Part shown: one piece after another, positions 34,785 to 44,900 of the stretch
Position numbering within the stretch: position 1 is the stretch's first letter
Layout: every line of letters starts with the position of its first letter
Origin: Chroococcidiopsis sp. TS-821
GTDB lineage: Bacteria; Cyanobacteriota; Cyanobacteriia; Cyanobacteriales; Chroococcidiopsidaceae
Direction of reading: 5' to 3'
Assembly (NCBI RefSeq): GCF_002939305.1
Contig: NZ_MVDI01000006.1
Location: 206,009 to 270,008 of the forward strand
Length of the DNA stretch: 64,000 bases
Program-made: the position numbers and the translations under genes
The notes under the pieces: generated by a model
The model's input: the letters and a program-made list of their open reading frames with translations, nothing else
Databases searched by the model: none
What the model was told of the DNA's origin: nothing

Positions 34785-34952
34785 ATTGTCAATTAGTAGC
34801 TATCAGTTGCAAATGGCGGTAGCCAAAAGCTGGCTCGAAGTTCGCGGTTTATAGTGGCAGCGATCGCAGTTTCAAGTTTCAGCTCGATCGAGCGTTCCAT
34901 CCCAAAAAAGCGATCGCCTCTAACTACTTTCGATCGATTTTCAGTAGAATTA

Positions 34953-34972
34953 ATGTACGTAATGCTGTACAT
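34953..34972. promoter_or_regulatory. Candidate YefM-YoeB operator
   Basis: Inverted repeat ATGTAC-N8-GTACAT ending 5 bp before the yefM ATG. The right half contains TGTACA, the core reported for the yefM-yoeB operator of E. coli. The position suggests autorepression. Confidence 0.6.
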
Positions 34973-34977
34973 CATTT

Positions 34978-35280
34978 ATGTTCTCCTACGAAATTACTTC
35001 TCCAACGGATGCCAGGAATAGCTTCTTTCAGTTATTAGACTCTGTAGTTGAAAACCATCAAGTTTTCATCATCAAACGGCGCGAAGGAGAAAATGTGGCG
35101 CTGATTGCCGAATCAGACTTAACTAGCCTGGTTGAAACAGTGTATCTGTTGCGAAACCCTGCCAATGGTCGTCGCCTGCTCGATGCGATCGCCGAATCAA
35201 AATTGGGCAAAATTCAGCCTCAGACAATAGAAGAACTACGGCAGGAGTTGGGAATTGGCAGCGAAGAGAAAGAAGCATGA
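34978..35280 (+). CDS. yefM: YefM/Phd-type antitoxin
   Basis: 100 residues with the Phd/YefM fold: EITSPTDARNSFFQLLDSVVE at the N-terminus (DNA binding), VFIIKRREGENVALIAESDL in the core, then a helical C-terminal part that would wrap the toxin. Length is normal (about 85-100). It overlaps the toxin gene by 26 nt. The ATG follows the inverted repeat at 34953-34972 with no Shine-Dalgarno, so the mRNA leader must be short or translation weak. Confidence 0.85.
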   Translation: MFSYEITSPTDARNSFFQLLDSVVENHQVFIIKRREGENVALIAESDLTSLVETVYLLRNPANGRRLLDAIAESKLGKIQPQTIEELRQELGIGSEEKEA

Positions 35281-35569
35281 ATCAGAGGAAACTCCGCTAC
35301 CGATTCAGCGCAGTCCTGGATTCAGCTCGCAATTTAAGGAAGACTTGGCTTGGTGGTTCAAGACTGACTATAAAAAAGCATCCAAAATTTTAGATCTGGT
35401 TACGGCTGTGATGGCAGACCCGTTTCAAGGAATTGGTAAACCAGAACCATTAAAATACTTGGATGCAGATGTTTGGTCGCGCCGAATTGACTTAGAACAT
35501 CGGCTGATCTATCTAGTCGGCAGTACTCAAATTGATTTTCTCGCTTGCAGATTTCACTACAAAGATTGA
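35255..35569 (+). CDS. yoeB: YoeB-type mRNA interferase toxin
   Basis: 104 residues; RelE-fold RNase that cleaves mRNA on the ribosome. Core features: FKEDLAWWFKTD, DPFQGIGKPEPLKYL, WSRRIDLEHRLIYLV, and the terminal CRFHYKD with the catalytic His/Tyr. It starts from a TTG 26 nt inside yefM, giving about 15 extra N-terminal residues compared with E. coli YoeB (84 aa). All active-site residues appear intact. Confidence 0.85.
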   Translation: MAAKRKKHESEETPLPIQRSPGFSSQFKEDLAWWFKTDYKKASKILDLVTAVMADPFQGIGKPEPLKYLDADVWSRRIDLEHRLIYLVGSTQIDFLACRFHYKD

Positions 35570-35665
35570 CCGACAATAACTAACTACAAGCTCGGTCAAC
35601 AGCTTTAGCAAACTATTTCTTTGGCATAACATAGTCTAAGCTCAAGTTTTCTTTGACTAGAGCAA

Positions 35666-36064
35666 TTAAATAGCACTCCACAACTCTATCTGCTGCAATT
35701 GAGTAAATTTCTCCACGACTTTGACTTCGCAATCTTCAACAGAAGTTACTCCATGAACGTGTGACAATATTCGTTCGTTGACGACTATGAATGGTGGACT
35801 CCACTTCGTTCGCTTCTTGGCATCGCCAACTTTAACATTAAACTTGTACCCCAACCGATGCTGTTTACGAATTTCCCACTCCTGATAAAGTTGGGGATAT
35901 TGAATACACCAGACTTCGTGTATGTCATCAGGATAGAGGCAGCCGCAAGCGATCGCCCACCGCACGCACCGATCGCTCGTAGATGCACAGCACAACCTGG
36001 CGCACAACGATAGGCTGAAGCGGCAAAGACACCATCTTGTGTCTGGGTGTCCCTTTAAGCCCAA
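35666..36064 (-). CDS. Doubtful protein, 132 aa
   Basis: Reads partly like a real chain in its C-terminal half (YPDDIHEVWCIQYPQLYQEW, and FTQLQQIELW). The N-terminal third is Cys-rich and unlike it (LCRFSLSLCARLCCAS). It may be the surviving end of a larger gene whose 5' part is the remnant at 36055-36239. No family recognised. Confidence 0.3.
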   Translation of the reverse strand: MGLKGHPDTRWCLCRFSLSLCARLCCASTSDRCVRWAIACGCLYPDDIHEVWCIQYPQLYQEWEIRKQHRLGYKFNVKVGDAKKRTKWSPPFIVVNERILSHVHGVTSVEDCEVKVVEKFTQLQQIELWSAI

Positions 36065-36239
36065 TTAATTTGGAGGCGATCGCCTCCATTGAGCAAATCG
36101 GCAACAGTCGGCTGTCCAGGGTTGGAAAAGCGAAACACTTGCCACGGAACGGTTGGTTTGTAGAAAGCATCAATCGCTGCCCTTAATTGTGGTAGATCCA
36201 ATCAAATAATTGGTACATAACAGCTTCAATAGGCACTAC
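36055..36239 (-). pseudogene. Frameshifted gene remnant
   Basis: On the minus strand one frame gives VPIEAVMYQLFDWI, and after a one-base shift near 36200 another gives DLPQLRAAIDAFYKPTVPWQ then VFRFSNPGQPTVADLLNGG and a stop at 36055. The two pieces read as one protein. Parent family not recognised. Confidence 0.45.
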
Positions 36240-36271
36240 CCACATTGAATGAGTAATAGGTAACGACCAGC

Positions 36272-36928
36272 CTAACGCCGAGAATGTTTAGCTACGGATT
36301 GAACCTCACCTTTGATCTGCTCTAGGCTGGTCGGGGCAATCTCGTAGACGACCCTGCGCTTGCGTTCCACGCGAGTCCCTGGTACTGGAGTACCTTTACT
36401 CCAAGCTGCTTTAATTTTGGTTTTATCTGGTTTGCGCTCTTCCACTACCTTCACGGTGATGTAATCTGGAGGTACTTCATTGATGTTGAGGATTTCACAC
36501 GCAGGTGGATTGAGTTTTATTCGGATTCGCCGAGACTGTCCTGCTGCCTCACTGCTAACTAGCCCTGATTCATTCAGACGCAGGATGGTAGTATCCAGGT
36601 TTTCTCGCCAACGGACGAGCCGAGCAAGCTCTTTGGTGTGAATACTGACTAAATGCTCCATCCTAGCTTTCACAGCTGCAATCTCAGCGTCAATTTGATC
36701 GGCTAACTCTGCCTGAGCATCAATGGCAGCTTCTCGATCGTCTTGAACTTGCCACAGGTGAGTTAAAATTTCAACTTCTTCTTCCAGGGTTTCAGCCCTA
36801 GAAAGCTGTCTCCAAATTTTTGCAGCTAGTAAACTTAGCCCTTTGAGAGACTGAGACATGATAGATATAGGCAATTGGGAACGCTTAGGCTGACCGTTTG
36901 TCGAACCCGATTTCACTATTGAAGTCAT
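36272..36928 (-). CDS. Siphovirus Gp157-like protein
   Basis: 218 residues; a shorter start at 36859 (MSQSLKGL) is equally plausible since neither has a good ribosome site. A long coiled coil covers about residues 40-125 (AIDAQAELADQIDAEIAAVK). The C-terminal part RIRIKLNPPACEILNINEVP, then PPDYITVKVVEERKPDKTKI matches the Gp157 family of phage proteins, linked in streptococcal phages to superinfection effects and often found beside recombination genes. Here it is isolated, downstream of a TA pair. Role unknown. Confidence 0.65.
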   Translation of the reverse strand: MTSIVKSGSTNGQPKRSQLPISIMSQSLKGLSLLAAKIWRQLSRAETLEEEVEILTHLWQVQDDREAAIDAQAELADQIDAEIAAVKARMEHLVSIHTKELARLVRWRENLDTTILRLNESGLVSSEAAGQSRRIRIKLNPPACEILNINEVPPDYITVKVVEERKPDKTKIKAAWSKGTPVPGTRVERKRRVVYEIAPTSLEQIKGEVQSVAKHSRR

Positions 36929-37276
36929 GGAGTAGATAAATTTAGAACTGCTAAGGGGGCTGGCGCGATAGCGCCTAGCTAAGGCTAGTTATAGGCATTG
37001 TTTTGAGCATCGTCGTGAAGCAGCGATCGCGCAAGCGCCTCAATATTCTCAAGAAACTGAGTTGAGCTAGTTGGCGGTGACTATGTTACAGCTCAACAAC
37101 TGTAAAAATCTAAGCAAGGTTCGAGCCTTAGATGCCAAGATAGGACGCTAGGAGAAACAGCAACAGAGCATAATTACTAGAGAAGCCAAGAAGTATATGA
37201 TGCCCAGCCGCCTAAAAGACAGATATTAGACTTTATCATTCCTGTCGGGAAGACCCCAAGTTGCAGTAATGTATCC
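36929..37276. other. Intergenic region with hairpins
   Basis: 348 bp without a gene. It holds two inverted repeats: GGCGC-GATA-GCGCC (36962-36975) and GTTGAGCT...AGCTCAAC (37061-37097). It probably carries the promoter of the Gp157-like gene. Confidence 0.4.
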
Positions 37277-37546
37277 TGGGGAAACTTCCTCACAATATTG
37301 AAATATAAAGGGGATATCTACAGTTGTGAAATACGCTATGTAAATAGATTTTTCCCCTGTTCCAAAAGATGTTTTAACTGTGGCTACATCAAGGAGGATC
37401 TAACTCTTGCTACTCGTGAATAGGAGTGTCCAGAATGCAAGAGCTTTTGGGAGCGTGACACAAATGCTGCCCTCAACCTGATACTCTTTTTTGAATCAAA
37501 AATACCTCTGGAAGAGGGGAAATTCACGCCGAACAGCCTGTTGTAG
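37277..37546 (+). pseudogene. C-terminal remnant of an IS200/IS605-type TnpB
   Basis: In one frame: WGNFLTILKYKGDIYSCEIR, then RFFPCSKRCFNCGYIKEDL, a stop (TAG), then ECPECKSFWERDTNAALNL. That is the zinc ribbon (CxxC...CPxC) and the ERDxNAAxN catalytic end of TnpB, the RNA-guided nuclease ancestor of Cas12. Only the last third survives, with one internal stop. The 97 bp that follow (37547-37643), with hairpins, may include the right end of the element. Confidence 0.75.
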
Positions 37547-37643
37547 GACTGGGCATCACCCGCTTTCTTTGGGTGAGGTCAGGAAGCCCTGCACGTATTT
37601 TTACGTTCGCGTAGCGTGCGCTTAGCGCATAGTGCGGGGTACT

Positions 37644-38072
37644 TCACGCTGGAACCTTATTGTCAGTTGAATGTAAGTTCTGGCTTACGGCATCAGTGTT
37701 GGGATATTGAAACTTTTTAGCTAAGACTTCGGCTGAGAAAGCTATTACCGCAGCAATTTCTGTTGGGTCTAGTCTAAGAATATCAGCTTTGATTTGTTCG
37801 GGCGTGCGGCTGTATTTTGTGCCACTAGATAGGTATTCGTCGAGAGAAACCTCGCTGTCTAGGTAGAGTAAGAGCGATTCAGCCGTGCCGCCAGTTGCTC
37901 GTGCCAGTCCTTTGAAGTTGTTTGAGTTTGGCTCTGGAAGATTTTTACCAGCAAGCCAACGCCCAATCGTCGGCTGAGACACACCAATCGCTCTACTCAA
38001 GCTGGTTTGGTTCCAGCCGGAACTCAACATTGACTCAATTAACTCTATCAGTCGGTATTGGCGGTTTTCCAC
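37644..38072 (-). CDS. XRE-type transcriptional regulator
   Basis: 142 residues. A helix-turn-helix (WNQTSLSRAIGVSQPTIGRW, about residues 20-40) belongs to the Cro/XRE fold. The C-terminal half is helical and acidic. It is divergent from the ParB gene (150 bp between starts), so it probably controls the ParB-HTH-Rep run and itself. Confidence 0.75.
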   Translation of the reverse strand: MENRQYRLIELIESMLSSGWNQTSLSRAIGVSQPTIGRWLAGKNLPEPNSNNFKGLARATGGTAESLLLYLDSEVSLDEYLSSGTKYSRTPEQIKADILRLDPTEIAAVIAFSAEVLAKKFQYPNTDAVSQNLHSTDNKVPA

Positions 38073-38222
38073 AGAGACTAGTTCGTGCTTTACGTGAATT
38101 TACGTATTTCTATTTTGTGACAAAGATCGATCAGTTCACAAGTTTGCGTTGCATTACATTTCCATCTAATAAATGTATAATGCATTATAAACTATACACT
38201 TGCATAAACTAAAGCTTTTAAG

Positions 38223-39578
38223 GTGAGAGAACCAAAGCAGGAGTTAGAGTCAATATTTCATAAATTGGTTCCCCTGGATCAATTAAAGCCACACCCCCGC
38301 AACACTAGCATTTACGGCGATGATGAAGACGTTTCTGATTTGGTTGATTTGATATCTTGCAGTGGATGGATTAAACCTTTAGTTGTTACTCCTTCAAGTA
38401 TTATCATCAGCGGTCATCGGCGTTGGAAAGCTGCAATAAAACTCGGCCTTGAAACTGTCCCCTGTGTAGAGAGAGAATTTCCGGACGAGTTGGCAGAACT
38501 ACAAGCACTACTATTAGAGAATGCTAGCCGCCAGAAGACCAATGAGCAGAAAGTAAGAGAAGGCAAGGCTTGGGAAAGTATCGAGTCAGAGTTAGCTAAA
38601 GCGCGAAAATTAGCTACCCAAAACAACAATACGGCTAGAGCAGAGTGGAAAAATTTTTCCACTCTGGTAAATGACTTTGGCAGGGTTCGCGATCGCATTG
38701 CACAACGGGTAGGACTTGGATCGGGGGTGACTTACTCTAAAGCTGCCAAGGTAGTGGAGCTGATCGATCAATCAATAGATTTGGACGATTGCAAGCAGGC
38801 GGCAGCACTCCGTTTGATCCTCAACGAGCAGAGCATAAATGCTGCTTATAGAGTCATACGAGAATCAGTTGAGAAACGCCAATACGTCATAGATAAAATT
38901 GCTTCAGGGGAAGTGTCGGTCAAATGCGGGATTGCATTGCTTAAGTCCGATCGGCAACTTCCTAGTCCGAGTGTAGCAGCATCTACAGAAGCGGACGAGC
39001 AGGAGTTGTCTTCTTCGAGCGGTAATCGGGGCAAAGCAGCAAGCGATCGCGCAGACAATGACAACCCCTACAAGAGCTGCTGGAACTGTCATTGGAGGGG
39101 AAAATCTATTGATAACCAAACCATCTATTGCTACCAGCACGGCACTCTCAACATGGTAGAAAAAGATGGATTTCAACGAGCGCTTGAATGCGAATACTGG
39201 CAAGAGCATACCATCTCCCACCATAAAGCAGATTTTGGAAAAGGCGATAAACCGTTTGTTAAATATACCGTCTATCTTGCAGCCCAATTGGCAGAAGCTG
39301 TGCAACAAAGAGCTTATTCTACCAATAATTTAACTATTGAGAAGTATATTCACTCACTCATCCTAGCTGATCTAGAGAAGGCTGACTCCAACGCTAATCA
39401 TGACGGAGCCGTAATAGCTTCTGGGCTAGCAAATGATTCTATAACAACCGAGCAACTCGTCCCCCAACAAGGTGACGCGGCTTCTGAATTGAATAGGAGC
39501 GAAACAAGCTCACCAATCTTATCCCCAGATCGAATAGCTCCGTTGACGACTTTGCATTTCTCAAGAGAGCAAAACTGA
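38223..39578 (+). CDS. ParB/Srx-fold partition protein (PRTRC ParB-like)
   Basis: 451 residues from a GTG. N-terminal ParB domain: LDQLKPHPRNTSIYGDDEDV, ISGHRRWKAA (residues about 60-69, the nucleotide-binding GHRR), and LLLENASRQKT. A central helical DNA-binding part (about 150-230) follows. A Cys cluster (CWNCHWRGKS...YCYQH...LECEYW, about 285-330) is probably zinc-binding. The rest is a Ser/Asp-rich tail. ParB-like proteins use CTP and load onto parS. PRTRC sets include such a ParB. The stop overlaps the next gene by one base. Confidence 0.8.
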   Translation: MREPKQELESIFHKLVPLDQLKPHPRNTSIYGDDEDVSDLVDLISCSGWIKPLVVTPSSIIISGHRRWKAAIKLGLETVPCVEREFPDELAELQALLLENASRQKTNEQKVREGKAWESIESELAKARKLATQNNNTARAEWKNFSTLVNDFGRVRDRIAQRVGLGSGVTYSKAAKVVELIDQSIDLDDCKQAAALRLILNEQSINAAYRVIRESVEKRQYVIDKIASGEVSVKCGIALLKSDRQLPSPSVAASTEADEQELSSSSGNRGKAASDRADNDNPYKSCWNCHWRGKSIDNQTIYCYQHGTLNMVEKDGFQRALECEYWQEHTISHHKADFGKGDKPFVKYTVYLAAQLAEAVQQRAYSTNNLTIEKYIHSLILADLEKADSNANHDGAVIASGLANDSITTEQLVPQQGDAASELNRSETSSPILSPDRIAPLTTLHFSREQN

Positions 39579-39781
39579 TGCGGAAACCAAACGATAATAG
39601 CATTTGTAAAAAGCTTCGACGAGTTTACAGCTTGGAATTAGACAAGCGTTACCGCCACCTATACGCGACTGGTGACTCTTGGCGAGTAGAGGAAATCTAC
39701 GTAGCAGTTAAAGGTAAGCGGTGGACAAGCAAGGCAATACCTTGTAGCTGGCGATTGGTACTACAGTCATGTGCAAGTTGA
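39578..39781 (+). CDS. Small coupled protein, 67 aa
   Basis: The ATG shares one base with the ParB stop (TGATG). It is basic, with SWRVEEIYVAVKGKRWT in the middle. This resembles the first catalytic stretch of IS6-family transposases (WRVDETYIKVKGK), but no other transposase part is seen, so either a chance match or a captured fragment. Its end is 8 bp before the next gene's ATG. Confidence 0.45.
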   Translation: MRKPNDNSICKKLRRVYSLELDKRYRHLYATGDSWRVEEIYVAVKGKRWTSKAIPCSWRLVLQSCAS

Positions 39782-39789
39782 GGAGTAGA

Positions 39790-41241
39790 ATGGAGATGGT
39801 GCGTAAAAGCATACCTGGCAGCAAGCCGAAGCAATCAGCTACTAAAGGTGGAACCCGCCGCACGCGCTCAACTCGGCAAGTGGCTCAGAAACAGGATAGC
39901 AAAAAGCAACGTCAACTTACAGATAGACCTCAAACTAGTCCCGATCTCTTTGTCAATTCAGCAACAACCAGTATGGCTTCAGCAATGCCAATTTGGGGAG
40001 CAAGTAGTATCCTGACGCAGAGGAAGGATTTACCTTGGAGCGCCGATCCCAATGGTAAGCTGTGCTACGCCAAAGATGTTGAAAATGGTAAGGGAGTAGT
40101 CCTGTTTTGGGTAACGGAAGACCTGGAACATGAATATCCAGCAACACTAGCAGGTGCTGCGGCTCTAGCTGTCATTGATACTTTTGACATTCGAGCAGCT
40201 TGTATGCACCTGATTTATGCTGCCCATGCTACGCAGTTGGATCGCCCTTGGGAACAGGAACTCGTCATAGACGATCGGCAAATCGAAGCTTATCTCGGTC
40301 TGCAAAAACGTACCGATAAAAACCGACAACAAAAGTTAGCACTAATTAAAGAAATCGCCCAACAACCTTGCAAAATTACAACTTATGTTTCCTGGCCCGC
40401 TCAAGGCAAAGCGAAAGGGTTTACTGTAGAGGAAGGTAGGCTTTGGCATTTATTAGGAATTCGTTACCACTATCAACAAGATTTATTTGGTAATAAAGAG
40501 CTAACAGGCATCACTTTTACTGTTCGAGCTGGGCTATGGGCAAAGTACTTTCTCAACGATGAAGGACGTAGAGATATTAGTGCTTACTGTCTGTGCGGCG
40601 AACTATCTAAAGCATTGCTGGAGGATATTATGAGCCTTTGGCAACATCGTGAAGGTGCCGCCCGATTGATGGTGTGGCTGCTCTTCAAATCTAAAATTGA
40701 TCGGCAGAATCATCATGTAGCGCAGACTCTGATGGAAATTGCCTACGGCTCTCAAAGAATTGAAGCGGCAAGACAAGATAGCCAACTTCGTAAAAAACTT
40801 GCTAATAGTTGGGACGAGAACTTGTTAGCCCTGCACGACAAAGGTTGGCAACTTTACTTTCACCCAGAAACCTACCCTCCACAGTTGCGACCTCCTGGTT
40901 TTGGGCGCAGCAACCCGAGCAGACCGAAAGGATTCTTCGACCAACTTCTATCAGCACAGCTATGGATCGATCCTCCAGAAAGTTGGAAAAAAGATGCGAT
41001 CGCTCCTAGACGAACTAGCGAACCTGAAATACAACCAGTAGGATTACCAGTCCAGACAAAATATACTCTCACTGGTGCCCAAATCAAAGCTCGTAGAAAG
41101 GAAAAAGGTTGGAGTCAGCCAAAATTATCCGCACTTAGCGGACTCAGCCAAGGCTTAATTTCTCTAATTGAGAACGAAAAGCGTTCCCTGACAAGTGAAA
41201 ACCAAGAAATTTTGGAACGAACTTTTGCATTAAATTCTTGA
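39790..41241 (+). CDS. Plasmid replication/regulatory protein with C-terminal HTH
   Basis: 483 residues from the ATG at 39790, with AGGAG 4 nt before it. The first 55 residues are basic and disordered. The middle (about 70-400) has a conserved, mixed alpha-beta look (DLPWSADPNGKLCYAKDVEN, VVLFWVTEDL) that I associate with replication-linked proteins of cyanobacterial plasmids, without a firm family. The end is a HTH_3 domain: LTGAQIKARRKEKGWSQPKL, LSQGLISLIENEKRSLT. It lies just before the iterons, so it may bind them or control the primase gene. Confidence 0.55.
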   Translation: MEMVRKSIPGSKPKQSATKGGTRRTRSTRQVAQKQDSKKQRQLTDRPQTSPDLFVNSATTSMASAMPIWGASSILTQRKDLPWSADPNGKLCYAKDVENGKGVVLFWVTEDLEHEYPATLAGAAALAVIDTFDIRAACMHLIYAAHATQLDRPWEQELVIDDRQIEAYLGLQKRTDKNRQQKLALIKEIAQQPCKITTYVSWPAQGKAKGFTVEEGRLWHLLGIRYHYQQDLFGNKELTGITFTVRAGLWAKYFLNDEGRRDISAYCLCGELSKALLEDIMSLWQHREGAARLMVWLLFKSKIDRQNHHVAQTLMEIAYGSQRIEAARQDSQLRKKLANSWDENLLALHDKGWQLYFHPETYPPQLRPPGFGRSNPSRPKGFFDQLLSAQLWIDPPESWKKDAIAPRRTSEPEIQPVGLPVQTKYTLTGAQIKARRKEKGWSQPKLSALSGLSQGLISLIENEKRSLTSENQEILERTFALNS

Positions 41242-41514
41242 TCTTACTCGTCCGACGAAGGCTTCTAGAAGGTTGCTCGGAACGTCATGAGTCGAGCGCT
41301 CTGATTCCTGGCTAATTTTTGGCGATCGTTACAAAACCTATTACAAAACCTACAATTGCCCATGTACAGGGTTTTAAAGCACGCTTTTTGCTATTAGTCC
41401 CCTAGATATAGAGCTGTTATGAGAATCAACTTATTTTAAAGCTGGGCTATAGCAATTACCACGCTCGACGCTAAAACTTCCAGATACCCAAGTTTGTAAC
41501 ATATTACAAATAAC

Positions 41515-41617
41515 TCTAGAACCCCACCCCCCAAATTATTACAAACGGCTCTAGAACCCCCTACCCGAAAAATCTAGAACCCCACCCCCAAAGTCTCTAG
41601 AACCCCACCCCCAAATA
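41515..41617 (+). repeat. Four iterons, probable replication origin
   Basis: Four direct repeats with the core TCTAGAACCCC then A/T-ACCC start at 41515, 41550, 41573 and 41596 (spacings 35, 23, 23 bp; 23 bp is about two helix turns). ATTACAAA motifs precede the first two. Location directly upstream of a RepB-like primase gene is typical for an iteron-controlled origin. The flanks 41242-41514 and 41618-41901 have no genes, and the latter holds the promoter. Confidence 0.75.
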
Positions 41618-41901
41618 TAAGAGTTAGGTCACGATAGAGCAAGCGTTTCAGGCATCGCTCGCTTCAGGTTGTAATAAAAACTATTACAAATCAGCTCGAA
41701 AAATGGCTCGGTATCAATAAAGGCATCTGTTATAAAACCAAGAAGCACCTTTTTAAAGTCAAAGCCGAGACAGATGCAGCTCACTTAGCACCCCGACTTG
41801 GGAACAAGTTTTATCCCCGACTTCTCCGCGCAGAGCGGATTCAGGAGTCATGTTATTGCGATCACCTGCATTTGTCTTGGTTGCCAGCTAGGAGATTCGA
41901 G

Positions 41902-44900
41902 ATGTTCCAGGAGTCCGAAAATCAGTTCGTCGCATCACAAAAACCTTGCATTGATCGCAACCAAGCAACTGCTCATCTAGAAGCACTGGGTTATCAACCA
42001 GGGCATGCAGTTTACATCAGAGCATTTTTATCGAAGGAAGATCCCCGCTATGCTCCCAACACTGGACGTAAAGCCGAGCGCTTGAACTGGGAGCAAGTAG
42101 AACGTTGGCAAGCACAAGGATATGGCGTTTACATCGTGGTGAATGGTGGGGGACATAAAGACGAAGACGTCAAGTCCTGCCGTGCGATCTTCTGTGAATT
42201 TGACGATCGCCCCATTGAAGATCAAATTAATTTTTGGCAAAACTTGGGGATACCGGAACCTTCATTACAAATTGCTACCCGCAAGTCAGTCCACACATAT
42301 TGGGTATTTGACAAACCGATCGCCGTGGAACAATGGCGAGAATTGCAAACGGCTCTCCTCACCTATACTGGTTCCGACCCAGCATTGAAAAATCCCAGTC
42401 GAGTGATGAGACTGGCTGGTTCTTACCATATTAAACCTGGGTGCGAACCAGTACGCTGCAACATCATTCACTGTGGAGACAAGCGTTATAGCTACGAGGA
42501 GCTACGCGCTGCTATTCCACTACCAAAACCGCCAGCGACTAAACTGCCACTGTTGCAACCGATTTGTGGATCTACACCTCAAGGACAACGCTATGAAGAT
42601 ATTCGGATTCCAGTTCTTGAATCAGTCCCCCTAGAAGCGTGCCTTTCCAAGGAATCTCGCCTACTACTTGAATCTGGAGTAAATGAAGGCAGCCGCAACG
42701 TATTGGGAGCTAAATTAGCCCGCGACCTCATCGGTACTGCTAATTATCTTCAAACTATCGGGCAGCATTTTAACGGCAACCCCCAGCAAATGCTGGAAGA
42801 CTACGCTAACCGCTGCACCCCACCCTTACCTGCTTCTGAGGTAGATGCGATCTGGAAGTCAGCCGAAAAAGACCGCCCTGGTCCGAGCTGTCAACCAGAA
42901 GGAGTAGAGGCTTGTGTTAAAGCATGGTACTGGAAGCAGCACGTCAAACCAAATCGACAGCAGCAAGCTACCCAGAAAAGTCATAATCAGGTTTCTGGAA
43001 GAGGATTTGGTCATGGCAACGTTGGCAATACTGGGAAACCACCCGTTACTGCTGTAACTTTGTGCGATCGCATTAAAGAAATTCTCTCGCGGCACGAAAC
43101 TGAATCAGCAGTTGCCAGCGCCTTGATGGACTTAGCTACTGCTACCGGACGGACGTATAACGAGATTAACTCTCTAGCTAGGATTGTTCGGGCTGAAGGC
43201 GAACTAGCCACCGAAGTCATTGCGGCAGTCCAGTCTTTTCAAGGAATACTCACCAGTTGTCGCAAGCGATTGGATATCGGGCGCTATTTGGACAAGGCAT
43301 TAGCCGATCCGCTAGTGTCTATGGCAGCAGCGATGCCCACCGCACCAGAGTACCTATTTAACACTTTTCTTGCCTCTAGTGCCTCGCGCATCGGCACGGC
43401 AGCAAGGGTTGTCATTAATCCAGAAGGTGGCTACACGCAACCCTGTATTTTCTGGACGGCTAACGTCGCCCACAGCGGTCAAGCCAAAACTCCACCCCAA
43501 CAGGCAATCCTCAAGCCGCTAGAGGAAATGGAAGCAGCAGCCAAAGAAATCCACGACATTCAAATGGAGGACTACGAAAATGACAAGGATGCTGAAAGCA
43601 AACCACCAGTGCGACAGCGGCGGTTGCTGAATAACGTCACCACTTCCACCAAAATTCGCATTCATGACGAAAATCCACGCGGCTTGCTGGAATATCTGGA
43701 CGAGTTAGTAGCAGACTACCAACGCTTAAACCAGTATAAGAGCGGTAAGGGCGATGACTTGCAACTAGAACTATCGTTTTGGAATGGTTCTGGCGGTAAT
43801 TTCGACCGTCACGATGCGCGGCTATTTTTAGGTCGCGTTGCTTTGAGCAAGACGGGAACGTACCAATGGGATACGTTGGCGCGGTTAATGGCAGACGAAG
43901 TTAACTTCATTGCCAGCGGTTACTCGTCTCGGTTTCTCTACTGCTCGATTGTCGATGCACCAGCTAGGTATCTCGATCTATTGTCTTCTCGCTCTGCCAA
44001 TACTCTCAAACAGAAGTTGCAGGAGTTGTATGGGGAATTAGAAAAACTGCCCCAAACCGACTACCTACTCTCCCACGAAGCTAAAGTGCTGTTCCAGGGG
44101 TGGAACCATACTTTGGTTAATGCTGAGATTGAGGAAGTGCATTTTGGGCTGTCGCTAGTATACGCCAAGATTGAGTCTTACACTGCCCGCATTGCTTTGT
44201 GGTTGCATCTAGTTAATGCCGTGCTACAAGGCGAACAGCCGCTGCCAGTTATTAGTGGCGAGACAATGCAATACGCAATTGAAATTGCCTCGTTCTATCT
44301 ATGGCAGCACAAGCTGATTCATGCACACAACGCACCTAACCGCCAGCTAGAGGGGCTTTTTCTCAAGGTACAAACTCAAGCAGAGAAGTTTTTTACTAAG
44401 TGTAGCAAGGGTGTAGGGGCATCGTTCCTCAAGACGCGGATCAATGCCCTAAAAAACTGGGCAGTAGAAAAAATTCGCTGCTCAATTTTTCAGCCGTTAG
44501 CAGCAGCAGGTCACGGTCGGATTGAAGGTGAAGGCAGCGAGATGGTCTACATCCCCAACACTCAATCAGATGCCAATGATAAAGAATTGGTGGTTGTTGG
44601 TGGTAAGTTGGTGGCATCACCAATCGCTGAAAACTTTACTAGTACTAACTTACAAACACTAATTGATGAAATTGATGGACAAGATGCCCATATTACTTCT
44701 CAGCAGCCGAGTGAAGCAATAACTCAAGAGGGCAACGCTTACGCCTCTCCCCACCGGACAGTTGCCTCAACGGGGGACACCCCCACACGGCACTGTCCTC
44801 ACCAATTCACCAATTCAACTACCCAAAGCTTTGCTAATACTTGCACTCTTGCAGTTGGTGAGATCGCCAATTCATCACCAATCGCACCAATTGCACTCCT

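Noticed and set aside
34793..34975. 60-codon minus-strand ORF before the PRTRC operon
   Set aside because: No ribosome site, composition not protein-like, and it overlaps the yefM operator region.
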